Source: Anaerotignum sp. (lineage in GTDB: Bacteria > Bacillota > Clostridia > Lachnospirales > Anaerotignaceae). From it: a stretch of DNA of 64,000 bases. Location: the NCBI GenBank assembly GCA_020024265.1, contig JAHHTW010000006.1:1-64000 (forward strand), written 5' to 3'. Shown piece by piece: positions 15,228 through 23,459 of this stretch (positions are counted from its first letter, which is position 1; every line of letters begins with the position of its first letter). The notes beneath the pieces were generated by a model. That model worked only from the letters and a program-made list of their open reading frames with translations. It was not told the origin of the DNA and did no database searches. The translations under genes were made by a program, and so were the position numbers.

Positions 15228-17717
15228 TTATTCCGAGAAATTCACATTTTCCGAGAAACCAACATTGCCATCCACATAGGCGGTAACGGTTCCATTGCCT
15301 GTACCGGTTACTGCAATACTGAAGGGGAACTCAGAAAGGTTCTTTGTTGCATCCAATACCGTTGAACTGCCATTTGCATCTGCCTTGATCACCTGTACAT
15401 GTACAGAGTCCCCAGCGCCTGCCGGTGCATTGATGGTAAAATATTGTGTACTGCTTGTTGGCACCTGTGGTGTCGGTGGCTCTACCGGTTCCGGTTGTGT
15501 TGGCACTACATCCGGTGTTTCCGGAGTTTCCGGTACTTCCGGTTCTTCTGGCTTTGGTTGTACAGGATCTTTTTCTTCTTTTTCCGGTTTACCTGAGCTG
15601 ATCACCAGATTGACCACACTGCCTGCTGCTACTTCCTGATTGGGAGAAAGTGTCTGTGTGATCACCAGACCTTTTGCAACCGTATCGCTTTCAATATATG
15701 AGATATTGCCCACAGTCAAGCCTACTGCTTCCAAACTTTGTACTGCTGCACGCTCTTTATCCCCTTGTACATCCGGTACTACCACATCACTGCCCTCAGA
15801 GCCTTTGCTGATCACCAATGTAATATGGCTGTTTGCATCAATCTTTGTACCGCTTTCTGGCGTTTGAGATATGACATGTCCTGCCTTCACTTCATTGTTA
15901 TTTTCATATTCAATATCCGGAGCTGTACCCACCAACTTGACGATGGCTTCCTGTGCGGATTTTTGAGAATCTCCTTCTACATCGGGCATTTCCTGTTCTG
16001 TCAAACCAAGGCTGACTTTCACCCCGATCTTTGTTCTCTTTGCCACCAAAGTATCTTCTTGCATATCCTGCCAGAAAATATCGCCTGCATCATAGTAGCT
16101 GCTGTAATCTTCGCCTTCCTTTACAATCTGCAAACCACGATTTTTTGCTTCCTTGACAGCTTCTTCATAAGACATACCCAAAAAGCTGGGTACGGAAATA
16201 TCTTTCTCTTTGCTGCCAAAGCCACCAAAGCCGCCCAATGTATGAATACCTATGGCACTGATGATACCAATGATGACAATGGCTGTTAAGATTGCCGCAA
16301 CAATGACCTTCTTCTCCGCATGTCTATCATACTCGTTATCATAGCCTTCTTCTTTTCTGGGATTCCTGCGTTTTTTATTGGGTCGTCTGCTTCTTCTGAC
16401 ACCCTCTGTTGCCATATATTCTCCTTCATATTGATCATCTTTTGAAATCTTCAATTTTTTCCCATACCTTTCAAAACTCACCAAAGGAGTATGGATATCT
16501 CCTTCGTCCTCACCTGCTTGTTCCTGATCCGTATTGTCTGCATTTTCTTGATTTTTCATACGGATATATGCCAGTTCCTGCGGGTCTGCCATTCGTGTCT
16601 GCACACCCTCTTGTGCCGGCGCTTCTTCTTGGATCGTATGCCCCTGTATATGCCGAGGATTGGTATGCACTGCCGGCTGTGTGGTTGCTTCCTGCTGCAT
16701 GGACTGCATCTGCGCTCTTTGCGAAGCTTCCGGATCTATATTCCCGCTTTCCTTTGTATTTGTCCTTTCTCTGATACGCTCCTGCATTGCTGCTTCGGCA
16801 CGTCTGCTCATACGCATACCCGTGGTTGCTGCTACCACAGCGGCTGCTCCGCCATTATGCTCGGATTGTTTTTCCCCCATGCTGCTATGAATTTCATTTC
16901 TCGCACGCACCAAGTCCACCAGCATCAAATCAATGCTTGCATAACGCTCATCGGCTTTTTTCATCGTAGCTTTGCGAATAATGCCTTCCAGAGAGTGTGT
17001 ACATTTGGGATTATACTGCTTAATATCCGGCAACTCCTCATTGATATGCTTCAGGGCAATGGCTACAGAGTTATCCCCCTGAAAGGGAAGCGCACCGGTA
17101 ATCATTTCAAACATGGTAATCCCCAAGGAATAAATATCACTTTTTTCATCCACATAACCGCCCCGTGCCTGCTCCGGTGAAAAATAATGCACCGATCCTG
17201 CCGCATTTGCTGTAGTAGTCATGGTAGAAGCATGTGCTGCACGTGCAATACCAAAATCCGTTACTTTCACCACACCATCTGTACCAACCAATATATTTTG
17301 CGGTTTGATATCTCTATGTACAATATGCGCCTTATGCGCCTGTGCAAGTGCAGATGCGATCTGTATTGCCACATTGATTGTTGAACGAGAATCAAACGGC
17401 GCTTTTTTCTTAATGGCGGTTTTCAATGTGTCCCCGTGGATATATTCCATGACAATATACTGAATTTCTCCTTCTTCTCCCACATCATACACCCGTACAA
17501 TATTGGGATGTGAAAGTCTGCCTGCTGCACTGGCTTCCGAGCGAAATCTTGCAATGAATTCTTCATCTGCAACATATTCTTCCCGCAATACCTTTATGGT
17601 TACATAACGTTCGAGCTTGAGGTCTTTTCCTCGATAGACCATAGCCATACCGCCCGAACCGATTTTCTCCACGATTTCATATCTGTCCCCTAGGACAGTA
17701 CCCGGATTCAATAACAT
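15228..17717 (-). CDS. prkC: PASTA-domain Ser/Thr protein kinase
   Basis: An 829-residue membrane kinase sensing muropeptides or cell-wall precursors. The kinase domain (about 12-272) has the Gly-rich loop IGSGGMAMVY (19-28), catalytic Lys42, HRD Asp136 and DFG Asp154, with a Thr-rich activation loop (165-169). A long Gln/Glu-rich juxtamembrane linker (275-468) ends at one transmembrane helix (471-491). Three extracellular PASTA domains follow (about 507-571, 577-637, 645-708), then a Pro/Glu/Thr-rich linker (711-755) and an extra beta-rich domain (about 760-829). AGGAGGGAAACCG precedes the ATG. It sits 11 bases after the phosphatase gene. The extra C-terminal domain is not found in Bacillus PrkC. 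Confidence 0.96.
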   Translation of the reverse strand: MLLNPGTVLGDRYEIVEKIGSGGMAMVYRGKDLKLERYVTIKVLREEYVADEEFIARFRSEASAAGRLSHPNIVRVYDVGEEGEIQYIVMEYIHGDTLKTAIKKKAPFDSRSTINVAIQIASALAQAHKAHIVHRDIKPQNILVGTDGVVKVTDFGIARAAHASTMTTTANAAGSVHYFSPEQARGGYVDEKSDIYSLGITMFEMITGALPFQGDNSVAIALKHINEELPDIKQYNPKCTHSLEGIIRKATMKKADERYASIDLMLVDLVRARNEIHSSMGEKQSEHNGGAAAVVAATTGMRMSRRAEAAMQERIRERTNTKESGNIDPEASQRAQMQSMQQEATTQPAVHTNPRHIQGHTIQEEAPAQEGVQTRMADPQELAYIRMKNQENADNTDQEQAGEDEGDIHTPLVSFERYGKKLKISKDDQYEGEYMATEGVRRSRRPNKKRRNPRKEEGYDNEYDRHAEKKVIVAAILTAIVIIGIISAIGIHTLGGFGGFGSKEKDISVPSFLGMSYEEAVKEAKNRGLQIVKEGEDYSSYYDAGDIFWQDMQEDTLVAKRTKIGVKVSLGLTEQEMPDVEGDSQKSAQEAIVKLVGTAPDIEYENNNEVKAGHVISQTPESGTKIDANSHITLVISKGSEGSDVVVPDVQGDKERAAVQSLEAVGLTVGNISYIESDTVAKGLVITQTLSPNQEVAAGSVVNLVISSGKPEKEEKDPVQPKPEEPEVPETPETPDVVPTQPEPVEPPTPQVPTSSTQYFTINAPAGAGDSVHVQVIKADANGSSTVLDATKNLSEFPFSIAVTGTGNGTVTAYVDGNVGFSENVNFSE

Positions 17718-17728
17718 CGGTTTCCCTC

Positions 17729-18460
17729 CTAAATTTCAACCAGTACTAAGGTGATATTGTCATAACCACCACGCAGATTGGCTGTTTCTACCAGCTGCTT
17801 TGCTTTTTTGCGAATGGATTTTTTCTCTCTGAGCATTTGTGCAAGTTCTTCCTCTGTCAAACTATCCGAAAGCCCATCTGTACAAAGCAAGAGCAAATCC
17901 CCCTTTTCCACCGGAAAAACGGAAAGATCTGTTTCCACATGCTCCTCAATGCCAACAGCTCTGATAATGCTGTTTCGCTCCGGATGAGAAGCTGCCTGTT
18001 CTCTGGTAATTTCACCTTTTTTGACCAGCTCCATCACATAAGAATGGTCTGTTGTGAGTTGACTCAATATTTCCTTTTGCATCAGATATGCACGACTATC
18101 CCCCACATGCGCAATATATACCTTACCCTTCTGAATGATTGCTGCCACCATGGTAGTCCCCATTTCTGCAAGCGCTTCCGAAGTTTTGGATTGTTCAAAT
18201 ACCAAACGATTGGCTGCCTGAAATCCGCCTGCCATCAAATCTGTCACTTCCTGCACATCTTTATGTGTCTTGACGTATTCCAAAAATGATGCAATTGCAC
18301 CATTGCTCGCAACCTCTCCTGCATTGCTGCCACCAACACCATCCGCTACGATGTATAAGGTACGCAGTGGGGATGTTTCGTCTGCCAGATAATAAGCATC
18401 CTCATTATTTTTACGACATTTTCCAATATCGCTGATTCCAATTGCTTTCAAATGCTCCAC
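17729..18460 (-). CDS. prpC: PP2C-family protein Ser/Thr phosphatase
   Basis: A 243-residue PPM phosphatase that reverses PrkC phosphorylation. Metal-binding and family motifs: DIGKCRKNNEDAYY near 11-24, VADGVGGSNAGEVAS near 38-52, AHVGDSRAYL near 117-126, LLLCTDGLSD near 190-199 and GGYDNITLVLVEI at the C terminus. It is placed directly before prkC, the universal Firmicute arrangement. An 82-base gap separates it from rlmN. Confidence 0.97.
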   Translation of the reverse strand: MEHLKAIGISDIGKCRKNNEDAYYLADETSPLRTLYIVADGVGGSNAGEVASNGAIASFLEYVKTHKDVQEVTDLMAGGFQAANRLVFEQSKTSEALAEMGTTMVAAIIQKGKVYIAHVGDSRAYLMQKEILSQLTTDHSYVMELVKKGEITREQAASHPERNSIIRAVGIEEHVETDLSVFPVEKGDLLLLCTDGLSDSLTEEELAQMLREKKSIRKKAKQLVETANLRGGYDNITLVLVEI

Positions 18461-18542
18461 CCCCTTGTTTACATGACAACATCACACCATCGTGTCCTTC
18501 TGTATATTGTGCAGTATTGTCATTGCATTTGATCCTTCTGTA

Positions 18543-19577
18543 TTATTTCTGCATATATCTTCTGCGCAGCTGCCCGCAGGCTGCATCAATATCACTGCCC
18601 AGTCTTCTGCGCACAGTTGTTTCTATGCCATGTTGCTGTAAAATATGTGCAAAACGTGCCACTCTTTCCTTGGAACTTTTTGTGTATTCCCGCTCCTTTA
18701 CCGGATTCATGGGAATGAGATTGACATGACAAAGCATGCCTTGCAGACGCTCTGCCAGCTCTCTTGCACAAGCATCGCTGTCATTGATCCCCTGCATCAT
18801 TGCATATTCAAATGTAATCCGCCGTTTTGTATGTGCGACATAGTCCGCACATGTGCGCAAAAGCTGTTCCATGGGATATGCCTTTGCCACCGGCATAATC
18901 TGTTTTCTAATCGCATCATTGGGCGCATGCAGAGATACCGCCAGCGTGATTTGCAGATTTTCCTCCGAAAGCGCATACATTTTTTCCACCAATCCACAGG
19001 TAGAGAGTGTAATATGCCTTTGCCCCATATTCTGTCCATTTTCATCATTGATCAAATGTAAAAAACGCAGCACTTGATCATAATTATCCAAAGGCTCGCC
19101 GCTGCCCATCAGCACCACACCGGAAATATGCGCTCCCAAGTCTTTTTGTATGGTATACACCTGTGCCAGCATTTCTGCTGCGGTCAGACTGCGTTCCACA
19201 CCGTCAAGCGTAGAAGCGCAAAAACGGCAGCCCATGCGACAGCCCGCCTGTGTGGATACACAAACCGTATTTCCATACTCATACCGCATCAGTACACTTT
19301 CGATAATGGAGCCATTTTCCAGCGCAAAAAGATATTTTCTGGTACCGTCTTCTTTGGATACAAAGCGTTCTACCATTTCCACACCGCCGATTTTGGCTTG
19401 CTCGCTTAGGCTTTGGCGTAGCTTTTGCGAAAGGTTTGTCATTTCCGCAAAAGTATCCACCTGTTTTTCATGCAGCCATGAAAACAACTGCTTTGCCCGA
19501 AACTTCGGTTCTCCCTGTTCTGCCAAAAACTGTTGCAGCTCTGCCAGCGTCATGGATTTTATATCTGCTTTTGCCAT
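18543..19577 (-). CDS. rlmN: 23S rRNA (adenine2503-C2)/tRNA methyltransferase RlmN
   Basis: A 344-residue radical SAM enzyme methylating A2503 of 23S rRNA and A37 of some tRNAs. The Fe-S cluster motif CRMGCRFC uses Cys113, Cys117 and Cys120; the GSGEPLDNYD segment binds SAM; the conserved C-terminal Cys lies near 336 in AACGQLRRR. The N-terminal accessory domain (1-80) is complete. Its start lies 3 bases after the rsmB stop, so the two are likely coupled. Confidence 0.97.
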   Translation of the reverse strand: MAKADIKSMTLAELQQFLAEQGEPKFRAKQLFSWLHEKQVDTFAEMTNLSQKLRQSLSEQAKIGGVEMVERFVSKEDGTRKYLFALENGSIIESVLMRYEYGNTVCVSTQAGCRMGCRFCASTLDGVERSLTAAEMLAQVYTIQKDLGAHISGVVLMGSGEPLDNYDQVLRFLHLINDENGQNMGQRHITLSTCGLVEKMYALSEENLQITLAVSLHAPNDAIRKQIMPVAKAYPMEQLLRTCADYVAHTKRRITFEYAMMQGINDSDACARELAERLQGMLCHVNLIPMNPVKEREYTKSSKERVARFAHILQQHGIETTVRRRLGSDIDAACGQLRRRYMQK

Positions 19578-19580
19578 TTG

Positions 19581-20927
19581 TCACATTCCTTTCTTTCGCA
19601 TACGGGCAATAAAAAATCCGTCTGTTCTGTTCATATCAGGAAAAATGGTCAGCATACCATCCTTCCCCGCTCCCTGTAAGGGCTGTGGCAAATATGGAGT
19701 CAAATCCTCCAGAGCAAACTCTGTATGATTTTTCAAAAACCATTCTACGTTTTTCTCATTTTCCTTGCGACTCAATGTGCATGTGCTGTATACCAGAACA
19801 CCGCCTTCTTTGACATATGCTGCTGCATGAGAAAGAATTTTTTGCTGTATGCCAATGAGTGTATCTATTTCGCTGCCATCTTTTTTCAATCGAATATCCG
19901 GCTTTTTGCGTAAAAGCCCCAATCCGGAGCAGGGTGCATCTACCAAAACCTTGTCATATCTTGCGACATCTTTTGGATATTCCTTGGTTGCATCTCTCAA
20001 ACAGGGACTCACGCTTGTAATGCCCAATCGTTCTGCCCCTTGCATAATGAGATCAATCTTATGTTGATAAATATCGCAGGATAAAATTTCACCTTTGTCC
20101 TGCATCATTTCCGCCATGGTAAAGGATTTTCCTCCCGGTGCAGCGCATACATCCAAAATACGCTCTCCTGCTTTTGGTGCAAGAATTTCCACTGCTGTCT
20201 GTGAGCTTTCATCCTGTACATGAAACAGCCCTTCTATAAATGCCGGAAGCTTTTGTAAATCCGCTGTGTGGCTCAAATGCAGTGCGTGTTCCCACAGCAC
20301 ACCATCTGTGACATCCACACCAGCCTCCATCAGCTGCTTTTTCAGTTTTTGTGCATCTGTACGCAGTGTATTGACACGGATGGTGACATCGGGCGCTGTA
20401 TTATCCGCATCACACAAGCGTTCTGTTTGTGCATAGCCATAGTATGCCATCCACATTTTTACAAGCCACAGGGGATGGGAATACCGTATGGATAGATATG
20501 CTGCTGTTCCTTGTTCAGGCAATGCAATCTTCTCTTTCTCCCGTCCAATGGTACGCAGTACCCCATTGACAAAGCCGGACAATGCACGATAGCCACGCAC
20601 ACCAGCCAATTTCACTGCTTCATTGCATGCTGCATTATCCGGTACATTCAAAAAAATCATTTGATATACCGCAGTACGCAGCACAGCCAAAATCCATGGT
20701 TTCAGTTTCTCCGTTTTGGTTTTGGAGAATGTATCAATTACATAATCAATATACTGCAAATTACGCAGCGTACCATTGACAATTTCTGTTACAAAGGCAC
20801 GATCTTTTTGTGACATTGCCCCATTTTGTCGGAGCAGGCGGCGCAATGCGGTATGGTTATAGGCATCCTCCGCCATGACTTGCAGCATTGCATCTGCCGC
20901 AATTTCTCTTGGGTTTATCTGTATCAT
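19581..20927 (-). CDS. rsmB: 16S rRNA (cytosine967-C5)-methyltransferase
   Basis: A 448-residue RsmB. An N-terminal NusB-like RNA-binding domain (about 5-130, with DRAFVTEIVNGTLRN) is followed by a SAM-dependent methyltransferase domain. VCAAPGGKSF near 264 binds SAM, VDAPCSGLG near 330 carries one Cys and VYSTCTLSRKENE near 386 the nucleophilic Cys. The promoter at 21000-21028 starts the block running to thiN. The GAGG box is somewhat far from the ATG (about 15 bases), so initiation may be modest. Confidence 0.95.
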   Translation of the reverse strand: MIQINPREIAADAMLQVMAEDAYNHTALRRLLRQNGAMSQKDRAFVTEIVNGTLRNLQYIDYVIDTFSKTKTEKLKPWILAVLRTAVYQMIFLNVPDNAACNEAVKLAGVRGYRALSGFVNGVLRTIGREKEKIALPEQGTAAYLSIRYSHPLWLVKMWMAYYGYAQTERLCDADNTAPDVTIRVNTLRTDAQKLKKQLMEAGVDVTDGVLWEHALHLSHTADLQKLPAFIEGLFHVQDESSQTAVEILAPKAGERILDVCAAPGGKSFTMAEMMQDKGEILSCDIYQHKIDLIMQGAERLGITSVSPCLRDATKEYPKDVARYDKVLVDAPCSGLGLLRKKPDIRLKKDGSEIDTLIGIQQKILSHAAAYVKEGGVLVYSTCTLSRKENEKNVEWFLKNHTEFALEDLTPYLPQPLQGAGKDGMLTIFPDMNRTDGFFIARMRKKGM

Positions 20928-20999
20928 AAAACAAATCTCTTTTCCTCAGTTTTCTTTTCACGTTCTCCTGCCAAACATTCTGCTGGCACTGTCTTTGTT

Positions 21000-21028
21000 A
21001 TTATACGAAATTTTCTGTATTTCTTCAA
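21000..21028 (-). promoter_or_regulatory. Promoter of the rsmB-thiN block
   Basis: Minus-strand TTGAAG (21028-21023), a 17-base spacer and consensus TATAAT (21005-21000), about 70 bases before the rsmB ATG. Confidence 0.75.
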
Positions 21029-21118
21029 TCTTTTTCAGCATTTTTCGCCGATATGCTGAATTTTGTAAGATTTGTAAATCCTGTATTCCCCATATGCGTT
21101 CTTGCCGTTCTGTCGGCG

Positions 21119-21157
21119 CAAAAAACAGAAATGGACAAAGCCCCAATGACTTTATCC
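21119..21157 (-). terminator. Terminator after yugP
   Basis: Minus-strand stem GGATAAAG with CTTTGTCC (21157-21133, one G-U pair), then a T-rich tail down to 21119. It separates the priA-def-fmt-yugP genes from the rsmB block. Confidence 0.6.
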
Positions 21158-21182
21158 ATTCCCCAAAAACACTTATTTTTTT

Positions 21183-21863
21183 TTAATCGTCACGATTGCC
21201 AAAAATCGCAAGCAAGCGAAGCAGCTCCAAAATTGCAACTGCTGCGGATGCCACATAGGTCATTGCTGCTGCAGACAATACACGCTTTGCACCACCAATT
21301 TCATCATCATCCAAAAAGTGATAGCTCTGGAGCATAGAAATTGCTCTGGAAGATGCATCAAATTCTACAGGCAGTGTAATCAATGTAAACAATACTGCCA
21401 CAGCATAGAATAAAATCCCAAGTGTAACCAAAAAGCTATTGGTTCCTCCACCAAAGAACAGACCAATCAAAATCAATGGGAATGAAAGCGTGGATCCAAT
21501 GTTTGCCATTGGCACCATCAAGCTCCGCAGAACCAAAAATGGATATGACGTATCATGCTGAATGGCATGCCCTGTTTCGTGTGCCGCAACACCAAGTGCC
21601 GCAACGCTGGTACTATCATATACCGAAGCAGACAAGCGCAATGTCATTGTTCTGGGATCGTAGTGGTCTGTCAAATGCCCTGCCACACGCTCCACCCGTA
21701 CATTGGTGATTCCTGCCAAATGCAGCATCTGCTGTGCCACAGCAGCGCCTGTCATTCCTCTTTTGTTTGACACCTTGGAATATTTCTTAAAAGCAGAAGA
21801 TACCCTTGCCTGCGCTGTCCCGGCAATGATCATTGCCAACAGCATATACATAAAATAACTCAT
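21183..21863 (-). CDS. yugP: Zinc metallopeptidase, YugP family
   Basis: A 226-residue membrane-embedded metallopeptidase of the YugP family. The N terminus is a membrane helix (4-18). The zinc motif HETGH spans His95, Glu96 and His99. Two further membrane segments lie near 125-170 (GSTLSFPLILIGLFFGGG and beyond), with conserved LPVEFDASSRA near 175 (Glu as probable third ligand) and a C-terminal hydrophobic helix. Substrates are unknown. It is inserted between fmt and rsmB, an arrangement seen in Clostridia but not in B. subtilis; a 52-base gap follows fmt. Confidence 0.9.
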   Translation of the reverse strand: MSYFMYMLLAMIIAGTAQARVSSAFKKYSKVSNKRGMTGAAVAQQMLHLAGITNVRVERVAGHLTDHYDPRTMTLRLSASVYDSTSVAALGVAAHETGHAIQHDTSYPFLVLRSLMVPMANIGSTLSFPLILIGLFFGGGTNSFLVTLGILFYAVAVLFTLITLPVEFDASSRAISMLQSYHFLDDDEIGGAKRVLSAAAMTYVASAAVAILELLRLLAIFGNRDD

Positions 21864-21915
21864 GTAATTCCTCCTTGTGTGATTCTCTGGAAAACACTTT
21901 CATATTTTCCAAAAT

Positions 21916-22845
21916 TCATTTGAGAAGGACGCCCTCTTTCATTGCATGCCCACGCAGATATGCATCTGCTGCCATACGTTTTCCACCCCTTGCCTGAAGC
22001 TCTGTTACCAGCAAACATCCGTCACCGCAACGTACCGCAAAGCCTTTTTTCAGCACTGCAACAATTTCCCCAAATGCTGCATTTGCTGGTGCAATTTCTG
22101 TTTTCTCTGCTTGATAAAGCTTGAGTACTTCATCTTCATACATAGTATATGCAGCCGGTGCAGGATCTAACCCATGCATCAAATGGATGATATCCAAAGC
22201 ATTTTTGCTCCAATCAATGTGACCGGTTTCCTTTGTAATCATAGGTGCATAGGTTGCCGCATCATGATCTTGCTGGATGCGGGAAATGGTTCCCTTCTCC
22301 AAGCCATCCAATGTTTCTAACAGCAGTGCTGCACCTGTTTGAGCCATTTTATCATGCAAAGTGGCAAATGTATCCTCCGGCGTAATTGCCACCTCTTTTT
22401 TGAGCAGCATATCTCCGCTGTCCAGTCCTTTTGCCATATACATGGTTGTGATGCCTGTTACGCTTTCTCCATCAATGAGCGCCCATTGCATCGGAGCAGC
22501 CCCACGGTATTTGGGCAAAAGAGAACCATGTACATTGATACAGCCATATTTGGGTATCTGTAAAATGGATTCCGGTAAAATTTGACCAAATGCTGCCACC
22601 GCAATCAAATCCGGCGCACATGCACGCAGCTTTTCTACAAACTCATGCTCTCTTACTTTTTCCGGCTGCAATACCGGAATATCATGCTCTGCCGCAAACG
22701 CTTTGACAGGAGGAAAAACCATCTTTTTTCCTCTGCCTTTTGGCTTGTCCGGCTGCGTGATCACCAATATCACATCATGTTTTTCCATCAGCGCTGCCAA
22801 GGAAGGTACTGCAAAATCGGGAGTTCCCATAAATACAATGCGCAT
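21916..22845 (-). CDS. fmt: Methionyl-tRNA formyltransferase
   Basis: A 309-residue enzyme adding a formyl group from 10-formyl-THF to initiator Met-tRNA. The N-terminal Rossmann-type domain starts MRIVFMGTPDFAVPSL; the formyl-transfer motif INVHGSLLPKYRGAAPMQWA lies near 106-125 with the downstream Asp in AKGLDSGDML near 143. The C-terminal OB-like domain (about 207-309) binds tRNA. It is paired with def, whose stop is 12 bases upstream. Confidence 0.97.
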   Translation of the reverse strand: MRIVFMGTPDFAVPSLAALMEKHDVILVITQPDKPKGRGKKMVFPPVKAFAAEHDIPVLQPEKVREHEFVEKLRACAPDLIAVAAFGQILPESILQIPKYGCINVHGSLLPKYRGAAPMQWALIDGESVTGITTMYMAKGLDSGDMLLKKEVAITPEDTFATLHDKMAQTGAALLLETLDGLEKGTISRIQQDHDAATYAPMITKETGHIDWSKNALDIIHLMHGLDPAPAAYTMYEDEVLKLYQAEKTEIAPANAAFGEIVAVLKKGFAVRCGDGCLLVTELQARGGKRMAADAYLRGHAMKEGVLLK

Positions 22846-22857
22846 AGATTGTCCTCC

Positions 22858-23313
22858 TTATTCTTCATCCTCATCCGGCAGTGCCTTATCAATATATAAA
22901 ATACCGTCCAGATGATCCAGCTCATGACACAGTGCCACTGCCATCAATTCTTCCCCTTCCACGATGATTTGCTCCCCTGCACGATTCCATGCCTCTACCT
23001 TGACATATGCAGGACGATCCACTCTTGCGCTTTCACCTGGTACACTCAGGCAGCCTTCATAATCAATCTGAGAGCCACTTGCTTCTACAATCACAGGGTT
23101 GATCAATTCCACAAGTCCCTCCCCAATGTCAATCACAACCACACGTTTCAAAATACCTACCTGCGGCGCTGCCAAACCCACACCATTTGCTGCATACATG
23201 GTATCTGCCATATCATCCAGCAATGTACAGATATTGGGGGTGATTTCCTGTACTTGTTTACATTTTTTACGCAAAACTTCATCTGTTTTGATCCTGATTT
23301 GTCTTATTGCCAT
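22858..23313 (-). CDS. def: Peptide deformylase
   Basis: A 151-residue metalloenzyme that removes the N-formyl group from nascent proteins. All three signature motifs are present: GVGLAAPQVG (44-53), EGCLSVPG (86-93, ligand Cys88) and CHELDHLDG (129-137, ligands His130 and His134, catalytic Glu131). The acidic C-terminal tail (PDEDEE) is short. AAGGAGG precedes ATG 23313. A promoter of its own lies at 23403-23431. Confidence 0.97.
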   Translation of the reverse strand: MAIRQIRIKTDEVLRKKCKQVQEITPNICTLLDDMADTMYAANGVGLAAPQVGILKRVVVIDIGEGLVELINPVIVEASGSQIDYEGCLSVPGESARVDRPAYVKVEAWNRAGEQIIVEGEELMAVALCHELDHLDGILYIDKALPDEDEE

Positions 23314-23402
23314 ACTGCATCCTCCTTACTATGTGACAAATTTGCCACTTCTATCTTTGTAAGAACACAAACGTTTTTCTGCTTTTTTTGTTTTTCTCCT
23401 GT

Positions 23403-23431
23403 ATTCTATCACACTTATATCCTGTATACAA
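23403..23431 (-). promoter_or_regulatory. Promoter in front of def
   Basis: Minus-strand TTGTAT (23431-23426), a 17-base spacer with TG before the -10, and TAGAAT (23408-23403). It lies in the 146-base gap between priA and def. Confidence 0.6.
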
Positions 23432-23459
23432 GTAAACGAGATTGGAAATTCATCAGAAC

